Shown piece by piece: positions 8,834-17,155 of a stretch of DNA of 64,000 bases. Under the pieces are notes generated by a model. The model saw only the letters and a list, made by a program, of their open reading frames with translations. It was not told the DNA's origin and ran no database searches. The translations under genes were made by a program, and so were the position numbers. The stretch's first letter is position 1. The number at the start of each line of letters is the position of its first letter. The DNA is from Rhizobiaceae bacterium (lineage in GTDB: Bacteria; Pseudomonadota; Alphaproteobacteria; Rhizobiales; Rhizobiaceae): NCBI GenBank assembly GCA_014238155.1, contig JABABQ010000013.1:1-64000 (forward strand), in the 5' to 3' direction.

Positions 8834-9394
8834 TTACGGCTCCAGCGGTGCATCCCAGTAGAGATAGTCCATCCAGCTGTCATGCAGATAGTTAGGCGGA
8901 AATTTCCGGCCAGCATTATGCAGATCATAAACAGTCGGTATCCACGGTTTGCGGTTGAGGACCATGCCGGCTTGCTTCGGCAATTTACCTCCCTTGCGCA
9001 AATTGCAGGGCGAACAGGCCGTGACGATATTTTCCCATGTGGTCTGCCCCCCTTGTGAACGCGGAATAAGATGATCGAAGGTCAGGTCCGCCTCGTCATC
9101 TCCACAATATTGGCATTCAAACCGATCACGCAAAAACAGATTAAAGCGCGTAAAGGCGGGGTGACGTTGTGGACGGATATACTGTTTGAGAGAAACAACA
9201 CTTGGCAGTTTCATCTGAAAGGAAGGAGACGACACAGCAGCGTCATATTCCGAGACAATGTTGACCCGTTCCAGGAACACTGCCTTGATCGCGTCCTGCC
9301 AAGACCACAGCGACAGAGGGTAATAGGAAAGCGGCCGGTAATCCGCATTCAGGACAAGGGCCGGATGCATCTCCGGATTGACGGCTATCGTCAC
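8834..9394 (-). CDS. HNH endonuclease
   Basis: 186 residues with a complete HNH zinc-finger nuclease motif: CQYCGDDEADLTFDHLIPRS, then GG.TTWENIV and ACSPCNLRKGG. Four zinc cysteines (CxxC pairs) and the catalytic His of FDH are all present. Chromosomal proteins of this type are widespread in alphaproteobacteria, usually without phage genes nearby, and their role is not established; DNA repair is one possibility. It converges on dsbB with 9 nt between the stop codons. The next upstream gene on the same strand is a DNA glycosylase. Confidence 0.88.
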   Translation of the reverse strand: MTIAVNPEMHPALVLNADYRPLSYYPLSLWSWQDAIKAVFLERVNIVSEYDAAVSSPSFQMKLPSVVSLKQYIRPQRHPAFTRFNLFLRDRFECQYCGDDEADLTFDHLIPRSQGGQTTWENIVTACSPCNLRKGGKLPKQAGMVLNRKPWIPTVYDLHNAGRKFPPNYLHDSWMDYLYWDAPLEP

Positions 9395-9515
9395 CTATGG
9401 GTCCTCCTGGCTGGCGCATGAATCTGCGTCGCATACCCAGTGTAGGATCAGTGCGACAGATTTGTGAACCCTGCAAAAGCTGTTCACCTGCAATCTGCCC
9501 CCAGATAATTTCCAT

Positions 9516-10172
9516 TTAGATGGCAGAACGACCCCTGATATGGGCATAGTGGGCATAAAAAATACGCGCAGCGATACCGCGCAAAGGGGCCCATTGTTCA
9601 GCAAGAATGCGGGTTTGTTTCGCATCCGGTCTGGAATTCAGCTGGCAAATCTCTCCAACGACATGTTGCAGCGCCACATCGCCTGCAGGAAAGATGTCGG
9701 TGTGACCAGCGCAAAACAGCAAAAACACTTCGGCGGACCACGGACCAATGCCCTTCAAAGCCGTCAGCTCTGCAATCGCTTCATCAACGGGAAGTTCACA
9801 CAAACCCTCCAGATCGAGACCTTCTTCAACAATTGCCCTGGCAAGACCCAACAGGGCCACCTGTTTTGCGCGTGACTGGCCAGCCTCAATGAGTGGCGCT
9901 TCCCCCCGGATCAGAAGTTGCTGTGCAGTGAACGGTGAAAAGGCCATGCGCGTTCGCTCGAAAATCGCCGTCGCGCTGGCCTTTGAAACTTGCTGCGCAG
10001 TGATGATTTCCGCCAGTCCTTCAAAGCCGGGAAGCCGTGCTCGTAACGGGATTTCCGGTAATTGAGCAACCACTTGGCCCAGTTGCGGAAATTTCACCAC
10101 AAAAACTTCCACCCCCAGCTGGAGATTGTGCTGGGTGCGAATACGCGCAATGCTGGAAATCCCATCTGACAT
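9516..10172 (-). CDS. DNA-3-methyladenine glycosylase II (AlkA-like)
   Basis: 218 residues of the HhH-GPD DNA glycosylase fold. The helix-hairpin-helix and catalytic region read ELTALKGIGPWSAEVFLLFC followed by the catalytic-type Asp in DIFPAGDVALQ. It excises alkylated bases in base-excision repair. The length suits AlkA forms that lack the N-terminal domain. The start at 10172 has AGGAAG upstream; the longer frame to 10208 would overlap gluQ on the other strand. Divergent from gluQ with only 17 bp between starts. Confidence 0.88.
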   Translation of the reverse strand: MSDGISSIARIRTQHNLQLGVEVFVVKFPQLGQVVAQLPEIPLRARLPGFEGLAEIITAQQVSKASATAIFERTRMAFSPFTAQQLLIRGEAPLIEAGQSRAKQVALLGLARAIVEEGLDLEGLCELPVDEAIAELTALKGIGPWSAEVFLLFCAGHTDIFPAGDVALQHVVGEICQLNSRPDAKQTRILAEQWAPLRGIAARIFYAHYAHIRGRSAI

Positions 10173-10189
10173 AATGCTTCCTAACCTTA

Positions 10190-11080
10190 ATGCCGTCTTC
10201 TGCACCACCCGTATTCAGATTTGCCCCCAGCCCGAATGGAGCTTTGCATCTGGGGCACGCCTATTCGGCTTTGGTCAACCAAAACATCTGCGCAAAAATG
10301 AATGGCACCTGCCTGCTTAGACTCGAAGACATAGACCAGACCCGCTGCACTCCGGAACTTGTGCAACAAATGTTGGACGATCTGACCTGGCTTGGCATTG
10401 GCTGGCAAGGAAAACCACGCCGCCAATCTGAACATTTTGCCGACTATCGCCAGGCGCTGCAGGTTTTACGGTCTGATGGTTTGATCTATCCAGCCTTCTT
10501 GAGCCGAAGTGATATCCGGCGGGCGGTGGCGGCCAAAACTGGCCCAGATGAAGCATGGCCGTGTGACCCTGACGGATCTCCCCTCTATCCGGGCGACGAA
10601 AGGACCTGGTCGCAAGACAAACAGGACGCGGTGCTGTCAAAAAATCAAAAACATTCCTGGCGTCTTGATATGACAGCAGCACTGCAGCGGTTACCCGACA
10701 AGTTGTACTGGCAGGAGTTTGAGGAGGGCGATCCTGCACACTCCAGAAATGTGATCGCCAGGCCCGCAGTTTGGGGCGATGTCGTGCTGGCCCGATCTGA
10801 CACGCCGACCAGCTACCATCTGGCTGTGACGATCGATGACGCGTTGCAAAAAGTTACCCATGTGGTGCGCGGATCCGACCTGTATCAGGCCACCAGCGTC
10901 CACCGTCTCTTGCAAGTGCTGCTGGGTTTGCCCACGCCGCAATATCATCACCATGATCTGGTCATCGGATCGGACGGACGAAAGCTGTCAAAATCCAATG
11001 GAGATGTCAGCCTGCGTGCCTTGCGTCACAACGGTGTGGTGCCGGGCGACATTGCCAAGCATTTCACTTTTGCCGCCTAG
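10190..11080 (+). CDS. gluQ: Glutamyl-Q tRNA(Asp) synthetase
   Basis: 296 residues. Class I synthetase signatures are clear: FAPSPNGALHLGHAYSALVN (HIGH-type) and KLSKSNGD (KMSKS-type). GluQRS glutamylates queuosine at the wobble base of tRNA-Asp and lacks the anticodon-binding domain, which fits this length. The usual zinc-site cysteines near IYPAFLSRSDI are absent, so this is a zinc-free variant. The final TAG codon (11078-11080) is part of the CTAG target flank of the IS5 element, so the protein is unaltered by the insertion. Confidence 0.93.
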   Translation: MPSSAPPVFRFAPSPNGALHLGHAYSALVNQNICAKMNGTCLLRLEDIDQTRCTPELVQQMLDDLTWLGIGWQGKPRRQSEHFADYRQALQVLRSDGLIYPAFLSRSDIRRAVAAKTGPDEAWPCDPDGSPLYPGDERTWSQDKQDAVLSKNQKHSWRLDMTAALQRLPDKLYWQEFEEGDPAHSRNVIARPAVWGDVVLARSDTPTSYHLAVTIDDALQKVTHVVRGSDLYQATSVHRLLQVLLGLPTPQYHHHDLVIGSDGRKLSKSNGDVSLRALRHNGVVPGDIAKHFTFAA

Positions 11081-11147
11081 GTCGTAGTGAAGAATTAACT
11101 AATTGTTTGCCATGATTCTCTGATTGATTCGAGCATGGAGCTTTGCA

Positions 11148-11528
11148 GTGTCAGATTATCAGGAACTCTCCGACGACCAATGGCTTCGCCTCAAGCCTTA
11201 CCTGCCTTTCGGCTCGACGGGGAAACGCGGTCGCAATGCCAACAACCGGTTGTTTATCAATGCTTTGTTGTGGATGGCGTGCTCTGGAGGTCGCTGGCGT
11301 GATCTGCCTTTGCGATATGGCAAATATGACAGCATCAAGCGCCGTTACTATCTTTGGGTTGAAGCCGGTGTTCTGGATGCTTTGTTTGAAGCTTTGCGCG
11401 TGCATGGTGATCAGGAATGGCTGATGATGGACGCCACGATTGTGCGCGCCCATGCACAGGCCGCCGGGGCACGGCACAAAAAAGGGGGCCTGATGCCCAT
11501 GCATTGGGGCGTTCAAAAGGCGGCCTGA
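11148..11528 (+). CDS. IS5-family transposase, frame A
   Basis: N-terminal part of the transposase: the DUF4096 domain (LSDDQWLRLKPYLP..., RLFINALLWMACSGGRWRDL) and the first catalytic Asp in WLMMDATIVRAHAQAAG. GTG at 11148 is the likely start. The run AAAAAAGGGGG at 11478-11488 is a classic -1 slippage site: after it, frame A drifts into non-family sequence while frame B continues the family sequence. A fused frame A+B protein would be the active transposase. Confidence 0.88.
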   Translation: MSDYQELSDDQWLRLKPYLPFGSTGKRGRNANNRLFINALLWMACSGGRWRDLPLRYGKYDSIKRRYYLWVEAGVLDALFEALRVHGDQEWLMMDATIVRAHAQAAGARHKKGGLMPMHWGVQKAA

Positions 11529-11911
11529 CCACCAAAATCCATGGGCTAAGCGATGCCCTGGGATTACCTTTGCGGCTGATTGTAGCACCAGGACAACGCA
11601 ATGACATTACCCAGGCTGAAGCGCTGCTGGAAGGATTTGAGGCCGACTATGTGCTGGCAGACAAGGGGTATGATGGCAAAACGGCTGTTGATGCGGTGAA
11701 AAAAGCCGGAGCCATACCGGTCATCTCCTCCCGCAAATACTCAAAACAACCAAGGCACATCGATGCACAACTCTACAAGGAACGAAACATCATCGAGCGC
11801 TTTTTCGGATACCTCAAACAGTTCAGGCGGGTCGCAACCAGATACGACAAACATATCCAGAACTACTTGGGCTTCGTCAAAATCGCAGCAATCGCAGTTT
11901 GGATCAAATAG
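11417..11911 (+). CDS. IS5-family transposase, frame B
   Basis: C-terminal DDE part, expected to be made by -1 frameshifting from frame A at 11478-11488. It reads GRSKGGLTTKIHGLSDALG, then the second Asp in YVLADKGYDGK and the catalytic Glu in RNIIERFFGYLKQFRRVATR, ending at the right inverted repeat. The first ~25 codons of the open frame overlap frame A and are probably not used alone. The catalytic triad is complete across the two frames, so the element may be active. Confidence 0.88.
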   Translation: MADDGRHDCARPCTGRRGTAQKRGPDAHALGRSKGGLTTKIHGLSDALGLPLRLIVAPGQRNDITQAEALLEGFEADYVLADKGYDGKTAVDAVKKAGAIPVISSRKYSKQPRHIDAQLYKERNIIERFFGYLKQFRRVATRYDKHIQNYLGFVKIAAIAVWIK

Positions 11912-11942
11912 TTAATTCTTCACTACGACCTAGAGCCAGCGG

Positions 11943-12689
11943 CTACAAAATCTGGCTTAAGAACTCTTTTGTGCGCGGATCTTTGGCTTCATCAAAGAAG
12001 CTTGCAGGAGGACCATGCTCAACAATCACACCCCGGTCTGTAAAGTAGATATGATCCGCTACTTCGCGGGCAAAGCCCATTTCATGAGTAACCAGAATAC
12101 AGGTCATGCCATCTTCTGCGAGGTCTTTGATCGTCTGAAGTACTTCACCAACAGTCTCAGGATCGAGTGCTGCAGTAACCTCATCAAAGAGCATAACATC
12201 AGGGTTCATTGCAAGAGACCGCGCGATGGCCACCCGCTGCTGTTGACCGCCGGAAAGCTCGCCCGGGAAAGCGTCTTCTTTGCCCTCCAACCGAACCTTT
12301 TTGATGAGTGCTCTTGCCTTTTTTTCGACTGCAGACTTGTCCTGTTTGAGGACGCGCAGAGGTGCCATCATCACATTTTGCACTGCTGTTTTGTGAGGAA
12401 ACAGATTGTATTGCTGGAAAACCATTCCAACTTTTTTGCGCAGCTCTAGTTTGTTCAGATCTGGATCGTTGACTTCTTGACCTTCAACCCTAATTGATCC
12501 TTGCTGAATATCGTTGAGCGCGTTGACGCAGCGGATTAATGTGGATTTGCCGGAACCCGACGGTCCAATGATGCAAATCACTTCACCCTTTTTGACATCC
12601 AGCGAAACGCCTTTGAGCACTTCAAGGTCGCCGAAAGACTTATGGACATCCTTTATGGAAACCATCGGTTGGTCTTCAGTCCAGCTCAT
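11943..12689 (-). CDS. Polar amino-acid ABC transporter, ATP-binding subunit
   Basis: 248 residues, the length of GlnQ/HisP-type ATPases. Walker A is [13 protein letters not shown], the signature is [15 protein letters not shown], and Walker B is [14 protein letters not shown] with the switch His in LVTHEMGFA. It powers import of an amino acid or related solute through the two permeases encoded just upstream. The gene starts 3 nt after the preceding permease ends. The D-loop reads TAALDPE instead of the common TSALDPE, a mild variation. Confidence 0.95.
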   Translation of the reverse strand: MSWTEDQPMVSIKDVHKSFGDLEVLKGVSLDVKKGEVICIIGPSGSGKSTLIRCVNALNDIQQGSIRVEGQEVNDPDLNKLELRKKVGMVFQQYNLFPHKTAVQNVMMAPLRVLKQDKSAVEKKARALIKKVRLEGKEDAFPGELSGGQQQRVAIARSLAMNPDVMLFDEVTAALDPETVGEVLQTIKDLAEDGMTCILVTHEMGFAREVADHIYFTDRGVIVEHGPPASFFDEAKDPRTKEFLSQIL

Positions 12690-12692
12690 AGC

Positions 12693-13541
12693 TCAGCCCT
12701 TCACAGCGAATTTTTGTTCTAGATATACAGTCCAGCGTGCAATCGGATAACAGTAGATAAAGAATATCAACAGCACGAACGAATAAAACGGAGCCAGTAA
12801 ATCAGTTCGACCCCCTTCGGCAGCTAATGCCTGTCCGGTTAATGTCATAACCTCGGATACACCAACGATTGAGGCCAACACCGTCGCCATCGTTAAAATG
12901 GCGTAAAGATTCATCCATGGTGGCAACATACGTTTGACACACTGCGGCAATATGATTTCCCACAGTGTTTGACGTCTGCTGAACGCAAGACTTTCGGCGG
13001 CCTCCCATTGCCCACTTGGCAGGGAATTGACAGCTCCACGTACGATTTCAGATACGTTCGCCATGACAGGCAAGGACAGGCCGACGGTCGCTTTCAGCCA
13101 ATCCGGCAATGGTATTTTGAGACCAAACACGCTGAATTCAAAGGGGAGCAGAAACATCGCAAAAAAGAGCAAAACCAGCCACGGTGAATTGCGAAAAAAC
13201 TGAGTTACAAACCAGCAAACTTTTCTGATCGCAACATTTGGTGATATCTGTCCCAATCCCAACGCCGCACCGCTGGCTGTGCCGATAGCCATGGCGAATA
13301 CGGAAATAACCAGATTGAAAACAAAACCTTGCAGCAGCAGCGGCATCCATCGGAACAGTGCATCGATGACAGATATTTTGGCGGGTGCAGATTGCGCAAA
13401 GCTGATGGTGGACGTTAGCAGGCAAACCGCAAGAAGAATGACGCCATGCCAAAGTTTGGGACTAAAGTCGAACCCATTGAGGGCCTTGCCTTTTCCCTGC
13501 AAAAGTACTGGAAGAATGGATTGGGCAGATGTGTGTTTCAC
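12693..13541 (-). CDS. Polar amino-acid ABC transporter, permease
   Basis: 282 residues if started at GTG 13541, which overlaps the preceding stop as GTGA. A longer TTG start at 13592 is possible but would overlap the other permease by 55 nt. A hydrophobic N-terminal stretch is followed by the HisMQ-type permease domain with the EAA loop (EAAESLAFSRRQTLWEIILP) that contacts the ATPase. It pairs with the next permease to form the membrane channel. The N-terminal extension before the core (about 60 residues with an extra helix) is longer than usual for this class. Confidence 0.88.
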   Translation of the reverse strand: MKHTSAQSILPVLLQGKGKALNGFDFSPKLWHGVILLAVCLLTSTISFAQSAPAKISVIDALFRWMPLLLQGFVFNLVISVFAMAIGTASGAALGLGQISPNVAIRKVCWFVTQFFRNSPWLVLLFFAMFLLPFEFSVFGLKIPLPDWLKATVGLSLPVMANVSEIVRGAVNSLPSGQWEAAESLAFSRRQTLWEIILPQCVKRMLPPWMNLYAILTMATVLASIVGVSEVMTLTGQALAAEGGRTDLLAPFYSFVLLIFFIYCYPIARWTVYLEQKFAVKG

Positions 13542-14284
13542 GATCCATACCCTGGAATTTTCATGGAACGTTCCCAGCTGTTCATCACCCAAACCAAAAC
13601 CCCGACCAACAAGAAGTAGGCCACCAGAAGGAACAACATCATCTCCGTTACATTGACATTGTCTGACCAGATCTGATTGGCCTCGTAGAGCATTTCCGGC
13701 ACCGCAATTGCGTATGCCAGTGTCGTCGTTTTCACCAGGTTCACCAGATTATTGTTGAGCGCAGGAAGACATACTCGAAATGCCAGCGGCAAGGTTATGT
13801 CCGTATAAACCTGAAGGCGATTAAACCCCAAGGCTTCTGCAGCCTCCACTGTGGATTCGGGCACAGCTTCGAGGCCCGAACGAAAAATCTCCACATTGAA
13901 GGCGCCTGCAAAGAAAGAGAGCGAGATTGCAGCCCACGCAAAACTACCGAGCAGAGGCTCTTGGCCACCCCAATCGTTTTGCACTTTGGGTAGCAGAGAA
14001 CCGATGGCAAAATAGAAGAAGTAAAGTTGAACGAGCGGTGGAGTATTGCGGAATATTTGAATGTAGCCGTTTATAATGCGCCGGGTCCATTTCAGCGATG
14101 ACCCCTGTAGCCAAGCACCAATGATACCAATAATAACCGAGAAAAACAGGCAGACCAAAGAAAGTTTGATGGTCATCAAAAACCCGTCAAACATCCGCCC
14201 GCGATCATAACTGTCGTACAAAAACGGGAGGTTTATTCCCGTATCATCATACAATACCCTGAACCATTCAAAGAATGTTTCCAC
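13538..14284 (-). CDS. Polar amino-acid ABC transporter, permease
   Basis: 248 residues, with several membrane helices and the HisMQ motif set: GYIQIFRNTPPLVQLYFFYF near residue 70 and the EAA loop VEAAEALGFNRLQVYTDITL. This is the second half of the heterodimeric channel. It lies 75 nt after the binding-protein gene, and its end overlaps the start of the other permease, showing translational coupling. The order binding protein, permease, permease, ATPase is standard for amino-acid importers. Confidence 0.93.
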   Translation of the reverse strand: METFFEWFRVLYDDTGINLPFLYDSYDRGRMFDGFLMTIKLSLVCLFFSVIIGIIGAWLQGSSLKWTRRIINGYIQIFRNTPPLVQLYFFYFAIGSLLPKVQNDWGGQEPLLGSFAWAAISLSFFAGAFNVEIFRSGLEAVPESTVEAAEALGFNRLQVYTDITLPLAFRVCLPALNNNLVNLVKTTTLAYAIAVPEMLYEANQIWSDNVNVTEMMLFLLVAYFLLVGVLVWVMNSWERSMKIPGYGS

Positions 14285-14359
14285 CAGCCTCAGCCTTAAT
14301 CTGTCATGTAGGAAGAATGCGGGCTATGCTGATGGCACAGCCCGCAAGGATCATCTGGT

Positions 14360-15163
14360 CTATTTGTATTTGGCATTCATGGCCTTGGCAAAAGGTGTGT
14401 TGGAGACACCCCATTTGGTTTCCAGCTCAAGAATACGGCCAGACTTGTGCCATCCGGTAATCATGTCGCTCATCAAAGCATTGAACTTGTCTTCGCCCAA
14501 TGCAACAGCAAGACCCCATGGTGCATCATCAATAGTGGGTAGGGGCATCTCATAATCTGCATATTCCGGATCATTGGTTTTCGCGACAATTGCGGAATCA
14601 TCGTAGACAAAAGCCGCACAATTCCCACCCTTTAGCGCAGCATAAGCTTCAGCAGTGCCTTTAAAAGCAACGATTTTCGCGCCGTATTTTTGCGAGGTGG
14701 CTTTGTTGTAGAAAGCTCCTTGAATGCCACAAACAGGCTTACCGTTCAGGTCATCCCAATTTTTCAAACCCAGAGATTTGAGAGCAAGAACATTGGTTCC
14801 CGAAGAATAGTAGTTTGGATCAACAATGTTCACCACTTTTCGGCGATCAGGTCTGTCGGTCATCGTCGCGATCATCAGATCGATTTTGCCCTGCTCAAGG
14901 AACTGCATGCGGTTTGAGCTGACAACCGGCACATATTCGATTTTCACACCGAGCTTATCAGCGACGTCTTTTGCAAGTTCTGGTTCGATACCTATGATCG
15001 TGCCGGACGGATCGCGGAATCCATAAGGCTTGTAGTCGGCTTTAACTCCGACCTTGAGAACGCCGGCGGCTTTGATGTCGTCAAGTGCATCTGCACTGGC
15101 AAAGGTTGTCGTTAGAGCAAATGCTGAGAACGCGACAGCAACAAATAGTTTCTCTAGTTTCAT
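14360..15163 (-). CDS. Polar amino-acid ABC transporter, periplasmic binding protein
   Basis: 267 residues with a Sec signal peptide (MKLEKLFVAVAFSAFALTTT, cleavage after ASA). The mature part is an SBP_bac_3 domain: GVLKVGVKADYKPYGFRDPS at the start and GIEPELAKDVADKLGVKIEY. It captures the solute for the adjacent permeases. Specificity is not evident. The ATG at 15163 is preferred to the TTG five codons upstream because GGGAG is well placed. First gene of the four-gene operon; its promoter should lie in 15164-15300. Confidence 0.92.
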   Translation of the reverse strand: MKLEKLFVAVAFSAFALTTTFASADALDDIKAAGVLKVGVKADYKPYGFRDPSGTIIGIEPELAKDVADKLGVKIEYVPVVSSNRMQFLEQGKIDLMIATMTDRPDRRKVVNIVDPNYYSSGTNVLALKSLGLKNWDDLNGKPVCGIQGAFYNKATSQKYGAKIVAFKGTAEAYAALKGGNCAAFVYDDSAIVAKTNDPEYADYEMPLPTIDDAPWGLAVALGEDKFNALMSDMITGWHKSGRILELETKWGVSNTPFAKAMNAKYK

Positions 15164-15694
15164 TTTATTTTCTCCCAAAACTGGCCCAATTTGAGCGGTT
15201 CAAAAAACTATGTCGATTTTGCCTGTCTGGCAAATTAAATCAGCTTGCATAATTCAGAAATGGTATTGCTCTGTAAGATAAAGTGCAAAGTAAATGGTCT
15301 CCTAGGGACACATTTTTTTGATCTCCTACGGGCTTAGAACTGCAATCACCGAATTTCGCCAATGGCCGCATCTGGCACATTGTGTCGATGGCAGGCCTGC
15401 CGCTAAGTGGATATCGCCCACTGGTATACCAAGACGTTTTGTCCGCATCTCGGTCATTTGAGGCTCACCTCCGCACGTGAATTCGAATGGCCGCTTTGGT
15501 GGTGCCGACTGGATTGATCCGACTTTGCTCAAATGACCGGAAAGGGCCGTGAGTGACGAGCGGACTCAGGATGACTTGGCCAGTACGCGACAAAAGACGA
15601 ATGGCGAGGTAGGGCCTATTCCGTTGAAAAACTCGCCTTATTGACGGCACTTTGCGCTGATTCAATTTCTCATTGATTTGGGAGATTGTTTGCG
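15164..15694. other. Intergenic stretch with probable insertion-sequence end
   Basis: No gene seen. It should hold the promoter of the amino-acid transporter operon near 15164-15260. From about 15613 the sequence GGCCTATTCCGTTGAAAAAC precedes the transposase fragment at 15695. It looks like the left terminal region of that IS1182-type element, remembered from related elements rather than aligned. Confidence 0.45.
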
Positions 15695-15905
15695 ATGATG
15701 GGACCACGTCAGGAAACGCAGGCGGCGCTGTTTTATGAGTTCTGCCTTGAAGACCATGTTCCACTTGAACACCTAATGCGGTCGATGGATCGATTTGTTG
15801 ATCTATCTGATATACGCCCACATCTCGCACCATTTTACAGTTCAACCGGGCGCCCCTCCATTGATCCCGAGCTGCTGATCCGCATGTTATTGGTTGGCTA
15901 TGAGG
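15695..15905 (+). pseudogene. IS1182-type transposase, N-terminal fragment
   Basis: About 70 codons match the N-terminus of IS1182-family transposases: FYEFCLEDHVPLEHLMRSMD, RPHLAPFYSSTGRPSIDPEL and LLIRMLLVGY. The sequence then breaks off and joins a fragment of another transposase in a different frame. A C-terminal fragment of the same family lies at 33300-33644 in the opposite orientation, beyond the TRAP operon. Confidence 0.8.
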
Positions 15906-15908
15906 ACC

Positions 15909-16078
15909 GAGGATGTAACCGATACACTGGAACTGGCGTTACAGGCTTCAGGGTGCGATCAGGTTCATGTCGCCCCTAAACCGCATCTGCTCAGCGACAA
16001 TGGTTCCAGCTACGTCTCTGGCGACTTACCATCCCCAGACCCAGGGCAAGATCGGACGCTGGCATCAAAATGAACAAG
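15909..16078 (+). pseudogene. IS3-family transposase (OrfB) fragment
   Basis: Reading from 15909 gives LALQASGCDQVHVAPKPHLL, then SDNGSSYVSGDL, the second catalytic Asp region of IS3-family OrfB. After a deletion and frame change it continues YHPQTQGKIGRWHQ, the conserved segment around the catalytic Glu, with G in place of the expected E in the KIERWHQ motif. Both ends of the gene are missing. Confidence 0.8.
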
Positions 16079-16083
16079 TTCCA

Positions 16084-16368
16084 TCACAAGGAAGTGGATC
16101 TTACGTTCAACGCCTCCAATATTACATCGATGGTGCCAACAAGCCCATCAAGCTTTGGGCGCTTAACCGGCTTCCAGCGACGATAGCCTGGTGGGATAGA
16201 AAACTTCAGTATCCTATCCACCGTTCGACAATCAATTCCAAACGCTCGGGCAGCTTCTCGTCGGCTCATGCCTTCGATCAAAACCGCATGATGAACACGA
16301 CCATACAAATCCACCCACAAAACGGACAGCCTAACAGTGGCGGAGTTTTGCTCCGGCTCCAGCGACAC
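16084..16368 (-). pseudogene. IS21-family transposase (IstA) N-terminal fragment
   Basis: A 94-codon frame on the - strand holds the N-terminal helix-turn-helix of an IstA-type protein: HHAVLIEGMSRREAARAFGI, DCRTVDRILKFSIPPGYRR and KPVKRPKLDGLVGTIDVILE. The catalytic core and the IstB helper are absent. It is the third transposase family represented within 700 bp. Confidence 0.75.
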
Positions 16369-16415
16369 AATATCACCAATTCATTGGTGGACTATTGCTC
16401 CGGCGTTTTCAAAGG

Positions 16416-16907
16416 TCACTCAGAATCATAGCTCAAGGGCGCGCGGCTGGACTCATTGGTCCCCTGCAACAGCTTTTGCATGATCATGCTCAGTGTATCA
16501 TATTCTTCGCGGCTGATCGGCGCGGTCAGGCGTTTCTGAGCCTCAATCATCTTGGGCTGAACGGCTTCGACAAACGAGCTGCCTTCCGATGTGATTTTCG
16601 CAAGCTTGGTGCGCTTATCGGTTGTGCTGGGCGGGCGCTCAAGCAGTTTTCTGCGCTCCAGCCGTCGCAGAACATCTGCCACCGTATTGCGGTCGGCACC
16701 AATTTTGCGGGCAATTGACACCTGATCGAGGATGCCGTTTTTGGACAATACCGTAAGCACTGCAAACTGCACTGGCGTCAGATTGAACTCAGCGCATTCT
16801 TCCAGGAACATCGCCACATGGATTTGATGCAGGCGCCGGATCAGATATCCGGGACGGTCAGACAGGTCTGAGAAATCCCGGGGGGTAACAGAAGTTTTGT
16901 CATTCAT
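16416..16907 (-). CDS. MarR-family transcriptional regulator
   Basis: 163 residues with the MarR winged helix-turn-helix: FNLTPVQFAVLTVLSKNG, then DQVSIARKIGADRNTVADVL and the wing around STTDKRTKLAKITSEG. MarR proteins are usually dimeric repressors released by aromatic or other small-molecule ligands. It is divergent from the hydantoinase/F420 operon across a 248-bp spacer with a promoter and operator candidate at 17069-17098, so it is the obvious candidate regulator of that operon. Its 3' end lies 47 nt from the IstA fragment. Confidence 0.9.
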   Translation of the reverse strand: MNDKTSVTPRDFSDLSDRPGYLIRRLHQIHVAMFLEECAEFNLTPVQFAVLTVLSKNGILDQVSIARKIGADRNTVADVLRRLERRKLLERPPSTTDKRTKLAKITSEGSSFVEAVQPKMIEAQKRLTAPISREEYDTLSMIMQKLLQGTNESSRAPLSYDSE

Positions 16908-17068
16908 TTGGTTAACTCTGCGTCAAGACATTAATGGCGAAAATTGCTCGCTGGAAGGAATCCCCTTCGCGATTTAACACTCGCATAATGCTTATATTGT
17001 TGTGGCGCCGTATTGCCAATTGCCGCGCACAGCAAATGTGGAAGAGCAATGCCGGTTGCACATTCGAT

Positions 17069-17098
17069 TTGACTCCCACACAATTGGTAGTACACTCC
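17069..17098 (+). promoter_or_regulatory. Candidate promoter and operator of the hydantoinase/F420 operon
   Basis: TTGACT (17069-17074) and TACACT (17091-17096) are separated by 16 nt, a plausible sigma-70 promoter 60 nt before the hyuA start. The -10 lies inside GGTAGTACACTCC (17086-17098). The reverse complement of this 13-mer matches GGAGTATACGTCC (33223-33235), upstream of the TRAP operon, at 10 of 13 positions. Confidence 0.5.
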
Positions 17099-17155
17099 CT
17101 ATTTCAAACTGGACCGCAAGTTTGTGAGTGATTTCATTACCGAAAGGGCAAATCT

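Larger units (their letters stand above)
11081..11929 (+). mobile_element. IS5-family insertion sequence (IS427-like)
   Basis: An apparently complete element of about 849 bp. The perfect 21-bp inverted ends are GTCGTAGTGAAGAATTAACT+A at 11081-11101 and their complement at 11909-11929. Both sides are flanked by CTAG (11077-11080 and 11930-11933), the target type favoured by the IS427 group. It carries two overlapping transposase frames in -1 relation. It separates two convergent genes that would otherwise be about 9 nt apart. Confidence 0.93.
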
